Assembly (NCBI RefSeq): GCF_900890705.1
Contig: NZ_CAAHFH010000002.1
Coordinates: forward strand, 2,091,458-2,155,457
From: Pontiella sulfatireligans
Lineage (GTDB): Bacteria; Verrucomicrobiota; Kiritimatiellia; Kiritimatiellales; Pontiellaceae
Length of the DNA stretch: 64,000 nt
Direction: 5' to 3'
Shown here: piece by piece, positions 17,532 to 27,576 of the stretch
How the letters are laid out: the number at the start of each line of letters is the position of its first letter
Position numbering within the stretch: position 1 is the stretch's first letter
The notes under the pieces: generated by a model
Databases searched by the model: none
Told to the model about the DNA's origin: nothing
Seen by the model: the letters and a program-made list of their open reading frames with translations, nothing else
Program-made: the position numbers and the translations under genes

Positions 17532-20500
17532 ATGAATAAAACCATTGTTGCCATGCTCGTTGCCCTGCCGTTTGCTTCATTTGGCGGGTTGTTTAATGAA
17601 TACGCCGAAAAGATTACGACCGGAACATATTCGTTCGAAAGTCCCTCGGAAATCGAAGGCTGGAACGCGACAAACGGCTCTATAGAAATCAGCGGAAAAC
17701 GAGCTAAAGTGGGGGGAAGGTCCAGTCTTTGGAAATGGAACGACGGCGGCTATCTGCTGCTGGAAAATCCGGAAGGGCTGAAGCAGGCCTGCGAACCGTA
17801 CGAAGGCGGCAGCCCGGAAAAGTATGAACGTAAATATGTTGGGCCGGGTCTCGAAGGCGGCGTGAAGCTCTGGCTCTATAACGCAACACCTTCCAAGGAA
17901 GGGAAACTGTTTCTTCAGGTGGGGAACGACGCGAGCGCTGCGCTCGATAGTCCCCGCTACAAATTTCCCGTTAATCTCGACTTTCAAGGTTGGCGTGCGG
18001 TCTGGGTTCATTTTGCTCAGGATGCGAAGGTTGCGGGGTACAAAGGGCCGGAAGCGATGGTTGCGATGGCGCTGGTTCCAAGTTCTGGAACATCCGGCGC
18101 ACTGAATATCGACTGGGTGAACTTTGTTTCCTGCATGTCGCTCAAGCGTCACTCGGATTATCAGGTAACGAACAACAAGCCGACCCATGAGCGCTACGAT
18201 TCCTATACCATTCTGGAATATGATAAAGGGCGCCAGCTAATGAAACCCGCAAAGCTGGGTCCGGCTGAAATCAAAGCCTTTTCTTCCATCCGGGATCGAC
18301 TGGAATATCTGGTGCTGGGCTCCGGCGCAAAGATGGACGCTTTGCCGAAGGATTACCAAAAAACGCTCAGTTCGTTTTTCAAGAAGGGGAACGAGGCTTA
18401 CGAAAAGCTTAACATCACAGAGCAGGATGGCGTGCTGAATGGAACTCCGTTGTTTTCCGGGCGCGACGAACACGTATCGCCCGACTCGCTGAATCTGCAG
18501 GAGGTGGGGCAGAACATCCTCTTTCCGTTGGCATTGGAATATAGGGTCACCAAAAATCCGGAGGTCTTGGAGCGAGCGATGATGCTTCTTGATTTTCTAA
18601 ACGATCAGGGCTTTGCCGTCGGCAGCGCGAACGGAACGGCGGACCATATGATCCGCGTCAACAGCTTTGGCCTCTCCATGCTCCTGCTTCAGGAACAACT
18701 GGAATCCTCGGATCGGATGGAGCGCGATGCTGCCGCGCTGGCGTGGTTTTCGATGCTCGGCTCCGCATTCAGTACGCCGGAAGACGAGGGGGTGAACACC
18801 GACTTTATCCGTGGCACCGCGTTCCCCAAGCTGATCAGCGTACTGCTGATGGAAGATTCGCCGGAAAAGGCGGGTGCGATGGTGGGGCTGGTTGGGTATT
18901 TCAATCATGTCACCGGTATCGCGCCGGGCTATTCCGACACGATCAAGCCCGACTACACACTCTATCACCATCGCTCGGCCTACCAATCCGCCTATGGCGT
19001 TTCAATGCTCAACACAATGGTCATTATCGACTGGTTGCTTGATGGCACCGTCTACGAGCTATCAGGCGAGTCCAAAACCATTTTAACCAACGCGCTTGAC
19101 GCCCAGCTCAAGATGGCCAATACGTACGATCTGCATCCCGGCATAAGCGGGCGCATCCAAACCCGCAGAGCTCTCGACAAGCACCTGCTTCCGGCCTACG
19201 CCTTCTCCGCATTGTCCGGTGACGAAGTCGATCTTGAAAAAGCCGCGGTCTTCAACCGCCTCTATAAGCCGGAGCTGAATAAGCTCAACTTCCCAAGCCT
19301 GGCCTATAACGGAACGCTGGGGACCGCTGAACTGATGGACAAGGTTGCCGCTGCAGCGAACGGTAAAACCCTTGCGCCGGACGAAGGGCACTACACGTTT
19401 CCGTACGGTGCTTTTTCCACGCACCGCCGTGATGACTGGATGGCGTGTGTTCGCGGTTGGAGCCAGTATGTCTGGGACTTTGAATCGGGAAGCAAGCACG
19501 AAAACGATCTTGGCCGTTACATCAGCCACGGCGCGATGTTCATTATTCCTGAAGAGGGGTTGGCCGGTAGCGCGCAGGATCTCGACACCGGCTACCACTG
19601 GGGCTTCCTCCCCGGCGCCACCACCAAGGCGCTGCCGGTCGAAGAAACTGTATTCAAATATGTCGCCACGCCGAAATACCTCGAATGCAAGCACCGCAAT
19701 TATACCGATGAAACCTTTTGCGGCGGTGTTTCCATGGCGGGCAACGGGTTCTTTTCGATGGTGATGCACGACACCGTCGCGCCCGACGACGAACGCATCC
19801 TCTTCGATGATTCGTTTCGTGCAACCAAGAGTTATTTCTTTGTAGACGGCAACATTTACTGCCTCGGCACCGGCATCGAAAACACCGACGAGCGTTTTGC
19901 CACGGCCACGACGCTTTTCCAGAACACCGTCGATTTCGAGCCCGTCTTCGAAAACGGAACCATCCGCGATGCCAACGGCAACGTCTATGTTGTTCCCGGC
20001 GATCAGAAAGTGGAGATCCGCCGCGGCGAACAGAAGTCCTGGGGCAAAGGCGGGAAGCCTAGCAAGGGGGCCAACACACGGGCCTGGATCAACCACGGCA
20101 AAGCCCCGAAGGATGCCTCCTACGAATACATGGTGGCGGTGAATGCCAAACAGAAAAAACCGCATGTGCCGTTCGAGGTGCTGCAAAAAGATTCGGTTGC
20201 TCATGTGATCGGACATATCAGTCCTGTCCGACCGGTCACGGCCTATGCCATTTTTGATCCTGCAAGCTTTGAAGGGCAGGGCATTGTTTCCGCCGTGGAT
20301 ACCCCGCTTCTGCTCATGGCCGCCCAGAATGAAGTTGCGCTTAAGCTTGCTGTCGCCGACCCCGATCTCCGTTTGGAAAAGTGGGGGCACAACATGTCGT
20401 TCATGCCGCGCGAGATCGTGCATGCCGAAGGCAAGGCGCACACCGCCACGATCACGCTCGCCGGCGAGTGGAAGCTGTCTAAAAAAATAGACGGCGTGAA

Positions 20501-20588
20501 AGCGAAGGCCAAGCGCGGCAAGACCACCGTGCAGATTGAACTGCAACATGGCTTCACCAAGGAACTCCTCTTCAAGGAGGTTAAATAA
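17532..20588 (+). CDS. PL8-family chondroitin ABC lyase-like enzyme
   Basis: Secreted 1018-residue protein with N-terminal signal MNKTIVAMLVALPFASFGG and an AAAAAGGA ribosome site. Residues about 20-210 are a jelly-roll carbohydrate-binding domain like the lyase N-terminal domain of chondroitin ABC lyases ('YSFESPSEIEGWNATNG', 'INWVNFV'-type edge). The toroid carries IKPDYTLYHHRSAYQSAY (His479/His480) and 'SGRIQTRR', the equivalents of the catalytic His/Tyr/Arg set. The beta-sandwich domains follow ('GRYISHGAMFIIP', 'HWGFLPGATTKALP'). Its stop overlaps the next start (TAATG), so the two PL8 genes are translationally coupled. The domain order favours a broad-specificity chondroitin/dermatan lyase, which is an inference. 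Confidence 0.87.
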   Translation: MNKTIVAMLVALPFASFGGLFNEYAEKITTGTYSFESPSEIEGWNATNGSIEISGKRAKVGGRSSLWKWNDGGYLLLENPEGLKQACEPYEGGSPEKYERKYVGPGLEGGVKLWLYNATPSKEGKLFLQVGNDASAALDSPRYKFPVNLDFQGWRAVWVHFAQDAKVAGYKGPEAMVAMALVPSSGTSGALNIDWVNFVSCMSLKRHSDYQVTNNKPTHERYDSYTILEYDKGRQLMKPAKLGPAEIKAFSSIRDRLEYLVLGSGAKMDALPKDYQKTLSSFFKKGNEAYEKLNITEQDGVLNGTPLFSGRDEHVSPDSLNLQEVGQNILFPLALEYRVTKNPEVLERAMMLLDFLNDQGFAVGSANGTADHMIRVNSFGLSMLLLQEQLESSDRMERDAAALAWFSMLGSAFSTPEDEGVNTDFIRGTAFPKLISVLLMEDSPEKAGAMVGLVGYFNHVTGIAPGYSDTIKPDYTLYHHRSAYQSAYGVSMLNTMVIIDWLLDGTVYELSGESKTILTNALDAQLKMANTYDLHPGISGRIQTRRALDKHLLPAYAFSALSGDEVDLEKAAVFNRLYKPELNKLNFPSLAYNGTLGTAELMDKVAAAANGKTLAPDEGHYTFPYGAFSTHRRDDWMACVRGWSQYVWDFESGSKHENDLGRYISHGAMFIIPEEGLAGSAQDLDTGYHWGFLPGATTKALPVEETVFKYVATPKYLECKHRNYTDETFCGGVSMAGNGFFSMVMHDTVAPDDERILFDDSFRATKSYFFVDGNIYCLGTGIENTDERFATATTLFQNTVDFEPVFENGTIRDANGNVYVVPGDQKVEIRRGEQKSWGKGGKPSKGANTRAWINHGKAPKDASYEYMVAVNAKQKKPHVPFEVLQKDSVAHVIGHISPVRPVTAYAIFDPASFEGQGIVSAVDTPLLLMAAQNEVALKLAVADPDLRLEKWGHNMSFMPREIVHAEGKAHTATITLAGEWKLSKKIDGVKAKAKRGKTTVQIELQHGFTKELLFKEVK

Positions 20589-22984
20589 TGAAGTGGGCGC
20601 TTGTTTTGGTCGCGGGCTTGCTGGCAACCGCGGACGCCGGAACAATCTCAGTGCGTTACGAGCAGTTGTTGGTGGGCAACGCCCCAGACTATTCAAATCC
20701 CGTATTGGCTGCCGCTTGGAAAACCATGCGTGCGGAGATGGATGATGCCCATGCCTCTGCCGAAAAAATCCGGGCGCATCCAAGCTCCGGGCAATATGCC
20801 ATCGCGGGAATGCCCAAGGAATCGCAGAACGAACTTCGCAAAGTTTTTGATGTTCTTCCGCTGCTTGCAATGAGCTATCGGATTGAAGGCGTTGATAACC
20901 CGCATTATCAAAGTGCTGAAACCTTGAAGTTGGCGACGGCTCTACTTGACCTGCTGAACGAGAAGGGCTTCAAACCTGGTTTCGAGTTGGGGATTGACGT
21001 TGACGAAGCGCACACAGCAATGGAAACCCTCGGCTTTTTCGGTTTCGGCGGCACGCTCTACAACCAGCTCGATGGATACCCCGCAACATTGTTCCTGCTG
21101 CGCGATGAACTGAAAAAGAACGGTCGCTTCGCTCGCGAAATGAAAACGCTTGAATGGTGCAACCGTCTTTTTCTTCCAGAGACTGGAAACGCGGTTCCGG
21201 GCGACCGGTTTTCCGGCTACAACTCCGACGGGTTCCGTAAGCTGACCCGCCTCTATTTTCCGTACGCGCTGATGCTGAATGACGCCGACACGATGGCGCA
21301 TTGGCGTATGATGCTCGCAAAGGGGCTGGAGATTGCGCCGGGTTTTGCCGATACGTTCAAACCCGATGGAACGGGCTACCACCATAAAGGCGTCTATGTC
21401 GGCGCATACAGTCCGTCGACCTTTATCGACGCGGCGGTGATGAAGTGGCTGCTCGATGGGACGGAGTATGCGTACACAGAGACGGAAACCGAAACCGTGC
21501 TGAATGCCTATCGCGCCATGCGGATCATGTCATCAACGTATGACACGGTGCAGGGAACCGGCGGTCGTTTCCCGTCCAACTCGTCGCCGATTCTTGAAAT
21601 GCTGACCGGCTACGCACTGCTTGGCACCCCCGAAACCGATGCTATGTTTTCCCGACTTTGGAAGCCGGCTCGGTTGGCCACCGATGAATTCTTTCTGAAA
21701 CGCGTGCCGAAACGCGGCATCGGGGCATTTGAGTTGATGGTTGAAAAGGGCGCTCAACACATTAAGCCCGAAGCCGCCCCGGAAGGCTTCTGGACATTTC
21801 CCTATGGAGGGTTGGCGGTGCATCGCCGCGATGGCTGGATGGCTTGCGTGAAGGGGCAAAGCAAATATATCTGGAACTATGAAAGCAGTTCTTCGCAGAA
21901 TCTCTACGGCTACCACGGCTCGTCGGCCGCGCTCACCATACTGACGGATTCGCGCAACGCCTCGGGCTATGCGCAAGACGGCTGGGACTGGGAGCATATT
22001 CCGGGAGCGACCGCCCCCGTGCTAGGCATGGACAAGAGTAAATCCGCGGAACGCCAATTGACTGCATCAGGGTTTATGGGGGGCGTTTCTTTGGATGGAC
22101 GCTGCGGCCTGTTTGCCGTGCATCATCAATTTGTTCCGGACAAGAAGCAGTACAAGTCGAACGATGGGAAATATCCGATGGGCGAGGGCTGGCTGGAAGC
22201 GCGCAAGTCATACTTCTTTTTCGATGATGAGATCGTTGCTCTTGGTTCGGGCATCTCCGCAAAGAATGATACCGGCGAAGTGCATACGACGTTGTTCCAA
22301 ACCGCTGTGGAAGAAGCACCCGAACGGATTGGCGATAAGAAGCTGCTGAGCGACGGCGTCGGCAATTTTTATTTTGTTCCAAACATTGGAAGCCTGAAAA
22401 GCAGCCATGGAATGCAGAAGTCGAAGACCGACCGGGGCAATCCAAGTTCGGGCACCTATGCCGTCGCATGGTTCGACCACGGCAATACGCCGGAAAACGA
22501 TGGCTATGAATATGCGGTGCTTGTTCAGGCCACCGCAGAGAGGGCCGCATTTTATGTCGACCAGCCATCCTATCGCGTGCTTAAAAAAGACAATCGCGCG
22601 CACATTGTATCTCATCCGAAGAAAGGAATCGTTGGCTACGCGCTGTTCGAGGCCGGACTGGTAGAGGATACGACGCTCGTTGAGGTCGATAAGCCCGGGC
22701 TCGTCATGCTGCGCAAGGAAAAGGATGGACTGACGGTGAGTGTCTGCAATCCTGATTTTGGGCGGGTTCCGCCGGGCGGGCAGTTTTCGATAGAGGAGGC
22801 CAAGGCGCTTCCTCTGCTCTATGCCGATAGCACGCCGCAGCCCATCCGCATTACGTTGCGCGGAAAATGGAAGCCCGAAAGCGGAAGCGTTGTGAAGGTT
22901 GTTGAATCTTCTGCCTCTAAAACAACGTTGGAGTTCCCGTGCATTGATGCGCAGAGTGTCCAGACGGGATTGGAATCATTTTAG
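20588..22984 (+). CDS. PL8-family lyase (chondroitin AC-like), compact form
   Basis: This 798-residue secreted enzyme starts at the ATG overlapping the previous TAA. Signal peptide MKWALVLVAGLLATADAG. It has no N-terminal binding domain. The toroid carries FKPDGTGYHHKGVYVGAY (His265/His266) and 'GGRFPSN'. The C-terminal sandwich has 'YGGLAVHRRDGWMACVKG' and 'DGWDWEHIPGATAP', as in the other two PL8 proteins of the window. The three PL8 genes differ in accessory domains, suggesting division of labour rather than simple redundancy (inference). Confidence 0.87.
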   Translation: MKWALVLVAGLLATADAGTISVRYEQLLVGNAPDYSNPVLAAAWKTMRAEMDDAHASAEKIRAHPSSGQYAIAGMPKESQNELRKVFDVLPLLAMSYRIEGVDNPHYQSAETLKLATALLDLLNEKGFKPGFELGIDVDEAHTAMETLGFFGFGGTLYNQLDGYPATLFLLRDELKKNGRFAREMKTLEWCNRLFLPETGNAVPGDRFSGYNSDGFRKLTRLYFPYALMLNDADTMAHWRMMLAKGLEIAPGFADTFKPDGTGYHHKGVYVGAYSPSTFIDAAVMKWLLDGTEYAYTETETETVLNAYRAMRIMSSTYDTVQGTGGRFPSNSSPILEMLTGYALLGTPETDAMFSRLWKPARLATDEFFLKRVPKRGIGAFELMVEKGAQHIKPEAAPEGFWTFPYGGLAVHRRDGWMACVKGQSKYIWNYESSSSQNLYGYHGSSAALTILTDSRNASGYAQDGWDWEHIPGATAPVLGMDKSKSAERQLTASGFMGGVSLDGRCGLFAVHHQFVPDKKQYKSNDGKYPMGEGWLEARKSYFFFDDEIVALGSGISAKNDTGEVHTTLFQTAVEEAPERIGDKKLLSDGVGNFYFVPNIGSLKSSHGMQKSKTDRGNPSSGTYAVAWFDHGNTPENDGYEYAVLVQATAERAAFYVDQPSYRVLKKDNRAHIVSHPKKGIVGYALFEAGLVEDTTLVEVDKPGLVMLRKEKDGLTVSVCNPDFGRVPPGGQFSIEEAKALPLLYADSTPQPIRITLRGKWKPESGSVVKVVESSASKTTLEFPCIDAQSVQTGLESF

Positions 22985-23001
22985 CCATGAAAGGAAATGT
23001 T

Positions 23002-24738
23002 ATGTTGAAAAAGTTTATCAGTCTCTCGTTCATGTTGGGTGTAGTTGGCAGCGCTTCCGCTCAGCCTCCGAACATTGTATTAATGTATGTGGACGATCTG
23101 GATTTTGACCAGGTTTCGGTCTACGACACCGAAAAGTTCCCAAGCTATACCGGAGCAAAGATGACCGGAAACCTAACCGAGCTTTCCCCGGTTACCGCAT
23201 TTCAGAACGGGCGCTTTCTCAAGCCCGGCGAGATGAGTTATTATAAAAATCCGACCGTGCTGACCCCTAATGTTCAGCGGCTGTCCGACGAGGGCGTGGT
23301 GCTCGACCGTTTCTATCTTACCACGTCGGTTTGCACGCCGAGCCGCTACTCCCTGCTGACCGGCCGCTACGCTTCGCGGTCGTCGCGGTTGATCAGCGAA
23401 ACACCGCCGGGCACAACGCCGCTCCTCGGCTGGAATTCGCACATGGATCCCCAGGAAAACAACCTCGCGAAGGATCTCAAGGCGGCGGGTTATAAAACCG
23501 GGCTGGTGGGCAAGTGGCATCTGAACGACTACGACATCCCGGAGATTGATTTCGCTTCGGGATACGGCGGGCATCACACCCGCAACGGCACAGCCAAGGG
23601 CCTTCGTGAGTTCCAGCTGGTGGGATCCTATTTCCAGCCGACGGCCGACTATGGCGACCCGGCGGTGCAGAAGGAAATCGGCCGCATCTACGACGTGATG
23701 CAAAAGCGCGTGCAGCGCATCTCCGGCTTCGACGTGGTTGACCGCCTCTACTACGCCAACTACGGCGAGCTGCCTATTCCCAAGCACATGAAGGCGCACA
23801 ATTTGGAGTGGCTGACCGAAGGCGCGCTGGAGTTCATTGATAAAAACAAAGAGGAGCCCTTCTTCCTCTACTTTTCCATCACCGCCCCGCACGGACAATA
23901 TTTCGAGGACTGGATGGAGAAGGATTGGCGTGTCACTCCCGCTGGCATGCTGAGCGAAAAGCCGAAAGGCATGCCTCCTCGGGAAAGCGTGCTCCGCCGC
24001 ATTCAGGAAGCTGGTTTGCCCTTGCAGAATTCGATGGCCACCTGGATCGACGACAGTCTCGGCGCATTGCTCACCAAGCTCGACGAAACCGGGCTTTCTG
24101 AAAACACGATCGTGTTGTTTCTCTCCGATCACCAATCACGCGGAAAACTCACCGTCCACGAAGGGCATCGAGCGCCGGGCGTTATCCGCTGGCCGGGGCA
24201 CATCGACGCCGGATCACGGGAAGGGCGTATCATTTCAAATATTGATATGCTGCCCAGCCTGCTGGATGCTGCCGGTTCCAAGCCGTCCGCCGATGCCGTT
24301 GTTGATGGCCGAAACTTTTTTCCAATTCTCGGAAAAAACGCCGCGTGGCGCGACAGCCTCCTGCTGGAAACCTCGTACAGCCGCGCCGTTGTTTCAAAGG
24401 ATTGGAAATACATCGCGCACCGTCCGCCGCAGGAGGTGCTCGAAAAAATGGAGGCCGACCGTATCGCCGCTGAAAAAGGCGATGGCCGCCGCCACGTCGG
24501 CTGGTCGGGGCGAACAACCAATCCTGCGAGCGGCATGGGTGTGCGCTTCAATGCCGATCAGGATTTCCCCCACTATTTCGATCCTGACCAACTCTACGAT
24601 CTTGGCAACGATGTGTTCGAACAGAACAATGTGATTGCCAATCCGGAGAATAAAGAGCGGCTAGAACAGCTTAAGCAACAGCTTGATTCCCAGCTGAAAA
24701 AACTACCGCACACCTTCGGCGAATTTGGAGCTAAGTAA
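23002..24738 (+). CDS. S1-family sulfatase (formylglycine-dependent)
   Basis: Secreted 578-residue sulfatase. The ATG at 23002 is preferred because AAAGGAAA lies at the right distance and the signal peptide MLKKFISLSFMLGVVGSASA starts there. The metal site is 'PNIVLMYVDDLD'. The maturation motif is SVCTPSRYSLLTGR with Cys111, the residue converted to formylglycine in CxPxR-type sulfatases. 'VGKWHLND' follows. A long insert after about residue 190 mentions 'GGHHTRNGTAKG'. The C-terminus has the usual 'DQLYDLGNDVFEQNN'. It lies in the PL8 operon and overlaps the next start (TAATG), so it probably removes sulfate from chondroitin- or heparan-type chains. Confidence 0.92.
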   Translation: MLKKFISLSFMLGVVGSASAQPPNIVLMYVDDLDFDQVSVYDTEKFPSYTGAKMTGNLTELSPVTAFQNGRFLKPGEMSYYKNPTVLTPNVQRLSDEGVVLDRFYLTTSVCTPSRYSLLTGRYASRSSRLISETPPGTTPLLGWNSHMDPQENNLAKDLKAAGYKTGLVGKWHLNDYDIPEIDFASGYGGHHTRNGTAKGLREFQLVGSYFQPTADYGDPAVQKEIGRIYDVMQKRVQRISGFDVVDRLYYANYGELPIPKHMKAHNLEWLTEGALEFIDKNKEEPFFLYFSITAPHGQYFEDWMEKDWRVTPAGMLSEKPKGMPPRESVLRRIQEAGLPLQNSMATWIDDSLGALLTKLDETGLSENTIVLFLSDHQSRGKLTVHEGHRAPGVIRWPGHIDAGSREGRIISNIDMLPSLLDAAGSKPSADAVVDGRNFFPILGKNAAWRDSLLLETSYSRAVVSKDWKYIAHRPPQEVLEKMEADRIAAEKGDGRRHVGWSGRTTNPASGMGVRFNADQDFPHYFDPDQLYDLGNDVFEQNNVIANPENKERLEQLKQQLDSQLKKLPHTFGEFGAK

Positions 24739-26750
24739 TGCGGCAAATGATGATTTTTCTTCTGGCCATGCTGCTGGTTTCAAGCGCGACGGCGGATGAC
24801 GTCCAGCGGCACGTTAAACATTTCAATATGCATTGGGCGGAGCAACCGTCCAGCGCGGAGTTTGGAATAGCCCATGTGCTTCCGTTGCTTGACCTCGATT
24901 TTCAAGGCTTGGGAAAAGTAAAGTCGGCTGCAGAGGCGGAAGACTTTGTCTCGGCGGAGCAGGAGCTGCTCGCCTATTTCCGTCAAACGCGCATCCCAAA
25001 ACCGATTGAAAGGTTGACTGAAAAGGACGCGCTTCATGCGGCCGATGCCATGGAGCATCGTTTCCGGGGCAATCGCGATGCTCATCCGCCGATATTCCGG
25101 AGTGCGGATATTGATTGGATCGGTCGTGCCTTTGTGGATGGCGAGGAAATCCATGATGCGGAGTGGTATTATCAGTTTCAGCGGTTGACCTGGTGGCCGG
25201 CGCTGGCGCATGCCTATGCCGTGACGGGCGATGAAAACTATTTTTTCGAGTGGCGCTATGAGATGGTTGATTGGGTAGAGGATAATCTGCCCATCACTAA
25301 GCAAACACCAAAATTTATTCGGCGCGGCATGGAGACCTACAACCGCTGCGCCCGGTTGACGGAAGTGTTTCCTTATATGCTTCAGTCGTCAAACTTCGAC
25401 GCACAGACGCTTGGCTTTTTTCTTATGAGCTTTCATGAACAGGCGGAGCATATACGCACGGTCTATTCGGCAAAGGGCAATCATCTGCTGGGCGAGCTGA
25501 GCGTGGTGTTCATGAACGGGATCAACTTCCCGGAGTTCAAGGCTTCCAAGCATTGGAAAAACGACGCGGTGGAACGTCTCCCGGCGATGATGGACGAGGA
25601 GGTTTACCCAGATGGAATGAACCGTGAGCTCGTCTTTAGCTATCACAAGATGTATGTCGGCCTTTTTGCGCAGGCGTATGAAATGTTCAGCAAGCATGGC
25701 TATGCCGACCGCCTGCCGGTCGATTTTTATCCGCGCATTCTCAAGATGGCGGAAATTTATGCCTACCAATCATTCCCCGACTTCACCGATTGCCAGTTCG
25801 GCGATGCCTGGAAACCGCGCTTCCCCGGCGACCTGTACCGCAAGAACCTGAAAGCCTTCAAGGATGACATTCCCTATTTCGACTACATGGTGTCTGGCGG
25901 AGCGGAAGGCGAGCCTCCGGCAAAGCGCAACGTAGCCTATTCGGAGAGCGGCTTTTATTTTATGCGATCGGAGTGGAGTTCCAATGCGGTTTTCATGGTG
26001 ATGAAAAATGCGGCGGGCGGGCAATGGCACAGCCAGATCGATAACGGCACGTTTGAACTGTATGCCCATGGGCGCAATTTTATGAACGATTCGGGCAGCT
26101 ATATGTACGGCAGCTCAGATGTCGAAGACCAGCGCTGGCGCGACTGGTTCCGTAGCACAAAAGTGCACCAAACACTGACGCTTAATAATGAAAACATTGC
26201 GTTGGAGCCGGAATTGATCATGTGGAGCGAGTCGGAGAACCTGGTTGCACTTGTTATTGAAAATCAAAGCTATCCGGAGTTGCGGCATCGGCGAACGGTG
26301 CTGTTTATCGATAATAAATATTTTCTGATACTGGACGAGGCTATGGGGGCTGCCACCGGAACGCTTCGCACGCACTACCAGCTGGTTTGTTGCAACTATG
26401 CCGTCTCCGGCTTGACCGTGCAAACCCGTTTCGATGAAGGGGCCAACCTGTTGGTGAAGAGTTTCCCGCAAGGCAAGGCGCTTACGGTTGAAAAAGAGGA
26501 GGGGTGGATTTCCTTCAAGCCGCAGGTCAAGGAAACACGCCCGGCGTGGAGCTATAGAATGAAAAAAACGGCCGCAGAGGATAGGGCGATTTTCCTGACC
26601 GCACTGGTTCCATATCCGGCAGGGGCGGCGCCTAAGGTAGAGGCATCTGTTGTGGAGGACGGATTTCTGCTGGATGTTGATGGGCGGGAATACCGCGTGG
26701 AATTGGATGTGGCGAAAAAGAAAATGAATTTGAAGGTAACGGAGCTGTAG
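24738..26750 (+). CDS. Heparinase II/III-family lyase of PL12 type
   Basis: This 670-residue secreted enzyme has signal peptide MRQMMIFLLAMLLVSSATA. The N-terminal toroid (about residues 25-370) has 'YYQFQRLTWWPALAHAYAVTGDENY' features and 'AKGNHLLGEL', both typical of the heparinase II/III N-terminal domain. The C-terminal sheet domain has GQWHSQIDNGTFELYAHG, 'GRNFMNDSGSYMYG' and 'STKVHQTLTLNNE', the arrangement seen in PL12 heparin-sulfate lyases. Its start overlaps the sulfatase stop, and nagB follows after one base. Heparan-type substrate is the family expectation. Finding it in a chondroitin-lyase operon suggests mixed glycosaminoglycan use. Confidence 0.87.
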   Translation: MRQMMIFLLAMLLVSSATADDVQRHVKHFNMHWAEQPSSAEFGIAHVLPLLDLDFQGLGKVKSAAEAEDFVSAEQELLAYFRQTRIPKPIERLTEKDALHAADAMEHRFRGNRDAHPPIFRSADIDWIGRAFVDGEEIHDAEWYYQFQRLTWWPALAHAYAVTGDENYFFEWRYEMVDWVEDNLPITKQTPKFIRRGMETYNRCARLTEVFPYMLQSSNFDAQTLGFFLMSFHEQAEHIRTVYSAKGNHLLGELSVVFMNGINFPEFKASKHWKNDAVERLPAMMDEEVYPDGMNRELVFSYHKMYVGLFAQAYEMFSKHGYADRLPVDFYPRILKMAEIYAYQSFPDFTDCQFGDAWKPRFPGDLYRKNLKAFKDDIPYFDYMVSGGAEGEPPAKRNVAYSESGFYFMRSEWSSNAVFMVMKNAAGGQWHSQIDNGTFELYAHGRNFMNDSGSYMYGSSDVEDQRWRDWFRSTKVHQTLTLNNENIALEPELIMWSESENLVALVIENQSYPELRHRRTVLFIDNKYFLILDEAMGAATGTLRTHYQLVCCNYAVSGLTVQTRFDEGANLLVKSFPQGKALTVEKEEGWISFKPQVKETRPAWSYRMKKTAAEDRAIFLTALVPYPAGAAPKVEASVVEDGFLLDVDGREYRVELDVAKKKMNLKVTEL

Positions 26751-26751
26751 C

Positions 26752-27537
26752 GTGGAAGTCATCATACGTGAAAACGAGGAGGTCGCGTGCGGCATGGTCG
26801 CCCGGATCATCGCCAAGGCCGTGCGCAAAAAACCGGACTTGGTGCTGGGGTTGGCGACGGGGCGAACGATGGAAAAGGTCTACGCCGAACTGGCGCGGAT
26901 GCACCGAGATGAAGCGCTGGATTTTTCAGCCTGTCGTACGTTCAACCTTGATGAATATATCGGCTTGGAGCAGGACGACGTGAATTCCTATCACCACTAC
27001 ATGGATGAACACCTGTTCCGGCACATTAATATCAAACCCGGAAACACGCATCTTCCGGATGGAACAGCCGACGACTTGAAAGCCGAGGCACGGGGGTACG
27101 AAGAAAAGATGTGCGCCTGCGGCGGCATCGACCTTCAGCTGCTGGGGATTGGGCAAAGCGGGCATATTGGATTTAACGAGCCGCTTTCGTCGTTGATGTC
27201 GCGCATGCGCGACAAAGTACTCGCTCCTGAAACGATAGCTCAGAACGGCCCCTTGTTCAAAACGGGTGCGATGCCGAAGCGCGCAATGACCATGGGCGTT
27301 GGGACAATCCTCGAAAGCCGTCGTGCGCTCGTATTGGTAACGGGTGAGGGGAAGGCGGATATTCTGGCTGAATCGGTCGAGGGTGCTGTGACTTCGCGAG
27401 TTACGGCATCGGCCTTGCAGCTCCACCCGCATTGTGTGGTCGTTGTTGACGAAGCGGCCGCAAGCAAGCTGCAGGATCAAGAATATTTCAAATGGATTTA
27501 TGAAAACGAACCCGAATGGGATGAGTTTAGAATTTAG
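26752..27537 (+). CDS. nagB: Glucosamine-6-phosphate deaminase
   Basis: Cytoplasmic enzyme of 261 residues converting glucosamine-6-phosphate to fructose-6-phosphate and ammonia. The NagB signatures are present: 'FNLDEYIGLEQDDVNSYHHYM', the active-site loop GIGQSGHIGFNEP, and 'MTMGVGTILESRRALVLVTGEGKA'. The start is GTG, one base after the lyase stop, with GGAG upstream. Placing it at the end of the lyase/sulfatase operon links polymer breakdown to amino-sugar catabolism. Its last codons (EFRI and stop) are made of a period-7 tract that runs into the next gene's leader. Confidence 0.95.
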   Translation: MEVIIRENEEVACGMVARIIAKAVRKKPDLVLGLATGRTMEKVYAELARMHRDEALDFSACRTFNLDEYIGLEQDDVNSYHHYMDEHLFRHINIKPGNTHLPDGTADDLKAEARGYEEKMCACGGIDLQLLGIGQSGHIGFNEPLSSLMSRMRDKVLAPETIAQNGPLFKTGAMPKRAMTMGVGTILESRRALVLVTGEGKADILAESVEGAVTSRVTASALQLHPHCVVVVDEAAASKLQDQEYFKWIYENEPEWDEFRI

Positions 27538-27557
27538 AGATTGGGATTTAGCAATTG
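27523..27557. repeat. Five tandem heptads across the nagB-lacI junction
   Basis: Five consecutive 7-mers of the form GNNTTTA or GNNATTG fill this interval, the first two encoding the end of NagB. A CAACC-GTAA-GGTTG inverted repeat (27558-27571) follows directly and overlaps the likely ribosome site of the lacI gene. Confidence 0.6.
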
Positions 27558-27576
27558 CAACCGTAAGGTTGAGACC

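Noticed and set aside
19083..20870. 595-codon antisense open frame over the PL8 operon
   Set aside because: Antisense shadow of two solid PL8 genes; no family motif and no ribosome site.
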